64,000 bases of DNA from Emiliania huxleyi CCMP1516 (Eukaryota > Haptophyta > Isochrysidales > Noelaerhabdaceae), in the NCBI RefSeq assembly GCF_000372725.1, contig NW_005199926.1, positions 13,189 through 77,188 of the forward strand, read 5' to 3'. The notes below the pieces were generated by a model that had not been told where the DNA came from, did no database searches, and saw only the letters and a program-made list of their open reading frames with translations. Positions 61,708 through 64,000 of the stretch are shown one piece after another. Each line of letters starts with the position of its first letter. Within the stretch, counting starts at the first letter, position 1. The translations under genes and the position numbers were made by a program.

Positions 61708-62829
61708 ATGCGCGTCTTCTTGCTGTCTGCCCTTTGCCAAGCTGCGCACCCGCTCCTTCCGGATGTCAGCATCATTGTCGGTGACCTCGAGGATCGCATC
61801 GAGCGCGAGGAAGACGGCGCGTGCTCGCCGATCCCGAGGAGCCGCGCTGCGACCTGCCACACCTTGGAGGAGGGGCTCATCGCAGCCTCAAACTGCACAC
61901 TCAGAGCTGCACTGGAGCTCGCACAAACAATGGAAGGAGTATCAACTGTGTCAATCACACTGACTGGCGGTCGCTTTCTACTCTCAGGGCCACTGCCTGA
62001 GGTTGTTGGCAGCGTGCAGGTAACTGGCTCAGTCGGCCGAGGGCCACATGAGAAGCCACGCTGCAACTCAAAGAATGTGTACTGCACCATGGACCACGAC
62101 TTTGTGGAGGACAGCAAGGGGCACGGGCAGGTGCAGCCCATCGGGACTGTCATCGACGGCGGCGGCCGCTTCCCAATCCTCCGGCTTGGCAAATTCTCGT
62201 CGCTTGCTGTGAACACGCTGCGGCTCGAGAATGGGAACGCACGCGCGTGCGACCCGACAATGCCGGAGATCGAACTAATCAACGTGGGGGCAGCCCGAAG
62301 CTCAGAGCCAGGCTGGACGGCGCAGATCGGGGAGGGAGGCTGCGTGATGCACGCCGCCGGTGGCGCCATCTTTTCTGTTGGAGGACAGCTGGTCCTCACG
62401 AACACTGCCATTCGATGGAACCGTGCCACCTTTGGCGGAGGCCTGTATGTCGAGGGCGAGGCCGAGGTCCACCAGTCGAATGTGGATCACAATGTCGCCT
62501 CAAAATGCGGTGGCGCTCTGTACGCGTCGGTCGGCTCTCGGGTACTCTTCGACAAGTATAAATTCCAAAACAACAAGGACTCGTGCCAGCAACACGCGGT
62601 CCCACCGCGCGTCGCGACAGATCAAGAGTTCAAGTACGGGGCTCCCGCGGAGCGCCGACTTGCAAACCAGGAGGGGGCGCAGGGGAAACAAGAGGATCTC
62701 AACAGCAGAGTGTGGGGTGGCACCATCTACGAGGGACCACCCTTGAGGCTACCACCCCCGGCACCGAGGGGTTATGGACGATATTCGCTGCAGTGGCTGT
62801 GGTCGCTCGCGTGGCCTTCGAACGCTTAG
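61708..62829 (+). CDS. Secreted right-handed beta-helix protein
   Basis: The 373-residue protein starts with a signal peptide (MRVFLLSALCQAAHP). A CTLRAALELA motif at about residue 64 is the start signature of CSLREA/polymorphic-outer-membrane-type beta-helix proteins. It is followed by hydrophobic ladder strands (SITLTGGRFLLSG, GTVIDGGGRFPILRLG) and GGAIFSVGGQLVLTNTAIRW, FGGGLYVEGEAEV, KCGGALYASVGS, the typical GGA/GGG-plus-N repeat of parallel beta-helices. Such proteins bind or modify polysaccharides or act as surface adhesins. No catalytic residues are recognisable. After about residue 300 the helix pattern fades into Gln/Pro-rich sequence, so a later intron or a short tail is possible. 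Confidence 0.74.
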   Translation: MRVFLLSALCQAAHPLLPDVSIIVGDLEDRIEREEDGACSPIPRSRAATCHTLEEGLIAASNCTLRAALELAQTMEGVSTVSITLTGGRFLLSGPLPEVVGSVQVTGSVGRGPHEKPRCNSKNVYCTMDHDFVEDSKGHGQVQPIGTVIDGGGRFPILRLGKFSSLAVNTLRLENGNARACDPTMPEIELINVGAARSSEPGWTAQIGEGGCVMHAAGGAIFSVGGQLVLTNTAIRWNRATFGGGLYVEGEAEVHQSNVDHNVASKCGGALYASVGSRVLFDKYKFQNNKDSCQQHAVPPRVATDQEFKYGAPAERRLANQEGAQGKQEDLNSRVWGGTIYEGPPLRLPPPAPRGYGRYSLQWLWSLAWPSNA

Positions 62830-64000
62830 CCGGACAGCCACTCCGGAATTGCTCGATGCAGGGCCGTCTTGAATACACATTGTACTAGAATCTGATTGGC
62901 TCTCCACAAAACACTTCTGAGATCAGGTTAGTCGTTTCCCCTTTGGAGGCAGACATTTCAGAAAGCGAATCCCCGGCCGCATCTGCCCGCTCGAGTGCAG
63001 CTCATCTTGAGCCCGACCAATGCGGATCGACTTTATAGACCTTCGATTTCGAGGCTCCGACGGCGGGATCGCACCACACGCGATGCGTGGCGAGCACGGC
63101 TTGCGGCGGTCGACTTTTTTTCTCTACACTAGAAACCGGCGCGAGCCGGTCGAGTAGCACTCGATCGGAGCATGCGTCGATCTGACGCTGCTAACTGCTT
63201 TGCCAAATAAATAGTGAGACAAATTCGACAAGCGCCTATCGACAGCTCCATCGAGATGTCCATCGAGAACACGGCCTGTCACCGCAGAGCGGGCAGGCTG
63301 CCTCCATCACCTGTCGCTGCGGCGGTGAACTCGCGCCTCTCAGCTCTCTCTCGCGCGCGCGCTCAGGCGCTGCTCGCTCTCTCGCTTTCACCACCTCTTT
63401 CACCGAAATCACCCCGTTTTTTGCCCATTTCCGGTCATCCGTCCAAAAGGGGCCGGGGTACCCATGCGGGGGGGAGATGGGGTCCCCCAGCCCGCCGCAG
63501 GCGCCGATTTTTTTGGCATTTTATTCTTTTTCGCGCCATTTTTTACTTGTTTTCATGGGAATTCGGCGTACTTGCGGCCATGCTATCACGCCTTGCGACA
63601 TCCTTTCGGCGCTGCTGACCGTGCCATGCTGCTCAACTGACCGCCTGCATAGCTCGCGGCCTTAGTCTTCGGCATTCAGTGACGACCTGATCGTACGGCC
63701 AGTAGGAAGGTGTCCTTCCAGCGCGTGCACGCTTCTGACGCAATGCGCGTCACAAACTGCCTCGGATTGGCTGCTGGCACTCTCGAGGCTATGCCTACAC
63801 AGCCTCGCGCGCATGGGCAGTCAAGAGGGACCATGCACCTTCTCAGGACAGCGCCGGTGCCTCTCTCTTGGACCGGCAAACGTGGTGGTCTCGTGTCACC
63901 GATGTGGGACCAGTGCGGCATCGCGCCATCGACAGCTCTGAACTGCGCCTCACCACTGACCGGGAAGGTCGCCAAGTGGGCCAGCACCGGTCGCACATTG
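62830..64000. other. No gene seen at the right end
   Basis: About 1.2 kb with only short frames of no recognised family. It includes a C/T-rich region (63310-63420) and an unusual T-rich patch (63505-63560). The stretch to the window end could be the far part of a gene that starts outside. Confidence 0.4.

Noticed and set aside
1-64000. Bacterial contamination or a bacterial operon
   Set aside because: Introns, a copia element, ORC4, SFT2, a golgin and ARMC9 are eukaryotic; no operon spacing or ribosome-binding pattern is seen.

Overview
This window looks like nuclear DNA of a GC-rich unicellular alga, most likely a haptophyte (inference, moderate confidence). The reasons are long GC-rich reading frames, short introns (about 48-126 nt) that often start with GC instead of GT, interstitial TTAGGG telomere-type repeats, an Entner-Doudoroff aldolase with an organelle-type leader, Golgi and ciliary genes, and a Ty1/copia retrotransposon. 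A 227-base run of N at 39306-39532 marks a scaffold gap.

Layout. 0.2-10.7 kb: glia maturation factor (minus), KDPG aldolase (4 exons), a MYND-finger protein, a coiled-coil protein with a repeated FL motif, a membrane-anchored 2H phosphoesterase, a 744-residue orphan (minus) and an Mpv17/PMP22 protein (minus). 10.8-16.3 kb: a Ty1/copia element with a long open pol frame, followed head-to-tail by the front end of a related, broken copy. 16.3-22.9 kb: a small membrane protein, a GAF-MsrB methionine sulfoxide reductase fusion (minus), an F-box-like protein (minus) and gene-poor repeats. 22.9-29.5 kb: a cysteine/proline-rich membrane protein and a two-part glycosyltransferase, both minus. 29.5-34.4 kb: a repeat field with CTTT-tailed retroposon-like copies, a MITE-like inverted-repeat element and a 362-bp tandem duplication. 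34.4-38.8 kb: a zinc-finger/SDR fusion (minus) and an 788-residue orphan. 38.8-41.5 kb: microsatellites, the gap, and TTAGGG arrays beside tandem repeats. 41.5-49.5 kb: an unknown protein, a carbohydrate sulfotransferase, ORC4 and a GRAB-type golgin. 49.8-64 kb: a 1365-residue P-type ATPase (minus), SFT2 (minus), a secreted multi-ShK protein (5 exons), a small membrane protein (minus), an ARMC9 homologue (minus) and a secreted beta-helix protein, then about 1.2 kb with no gene.

The genes do not form an operon or pathway; this is ordinary eukaryotic gene order on both strands. Several act in the secretory system (glycosyltransferase, sulfotransferase, golgin, SFT2, perhaps the P-type ATPase). 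ORC4 belongs to replication initiation, ARMC9 to the ciliary base and GMF to actin. Exon joins were worked out by reading frame and splice dinucleotides alone, without transcript data. The most notable results are the recurrent GC-AG introns, the GAF-MsrB fusion, an ORC4 with an altered Walker B, a repeated FL peptide motif, and several short repeat families with signs of mobility.
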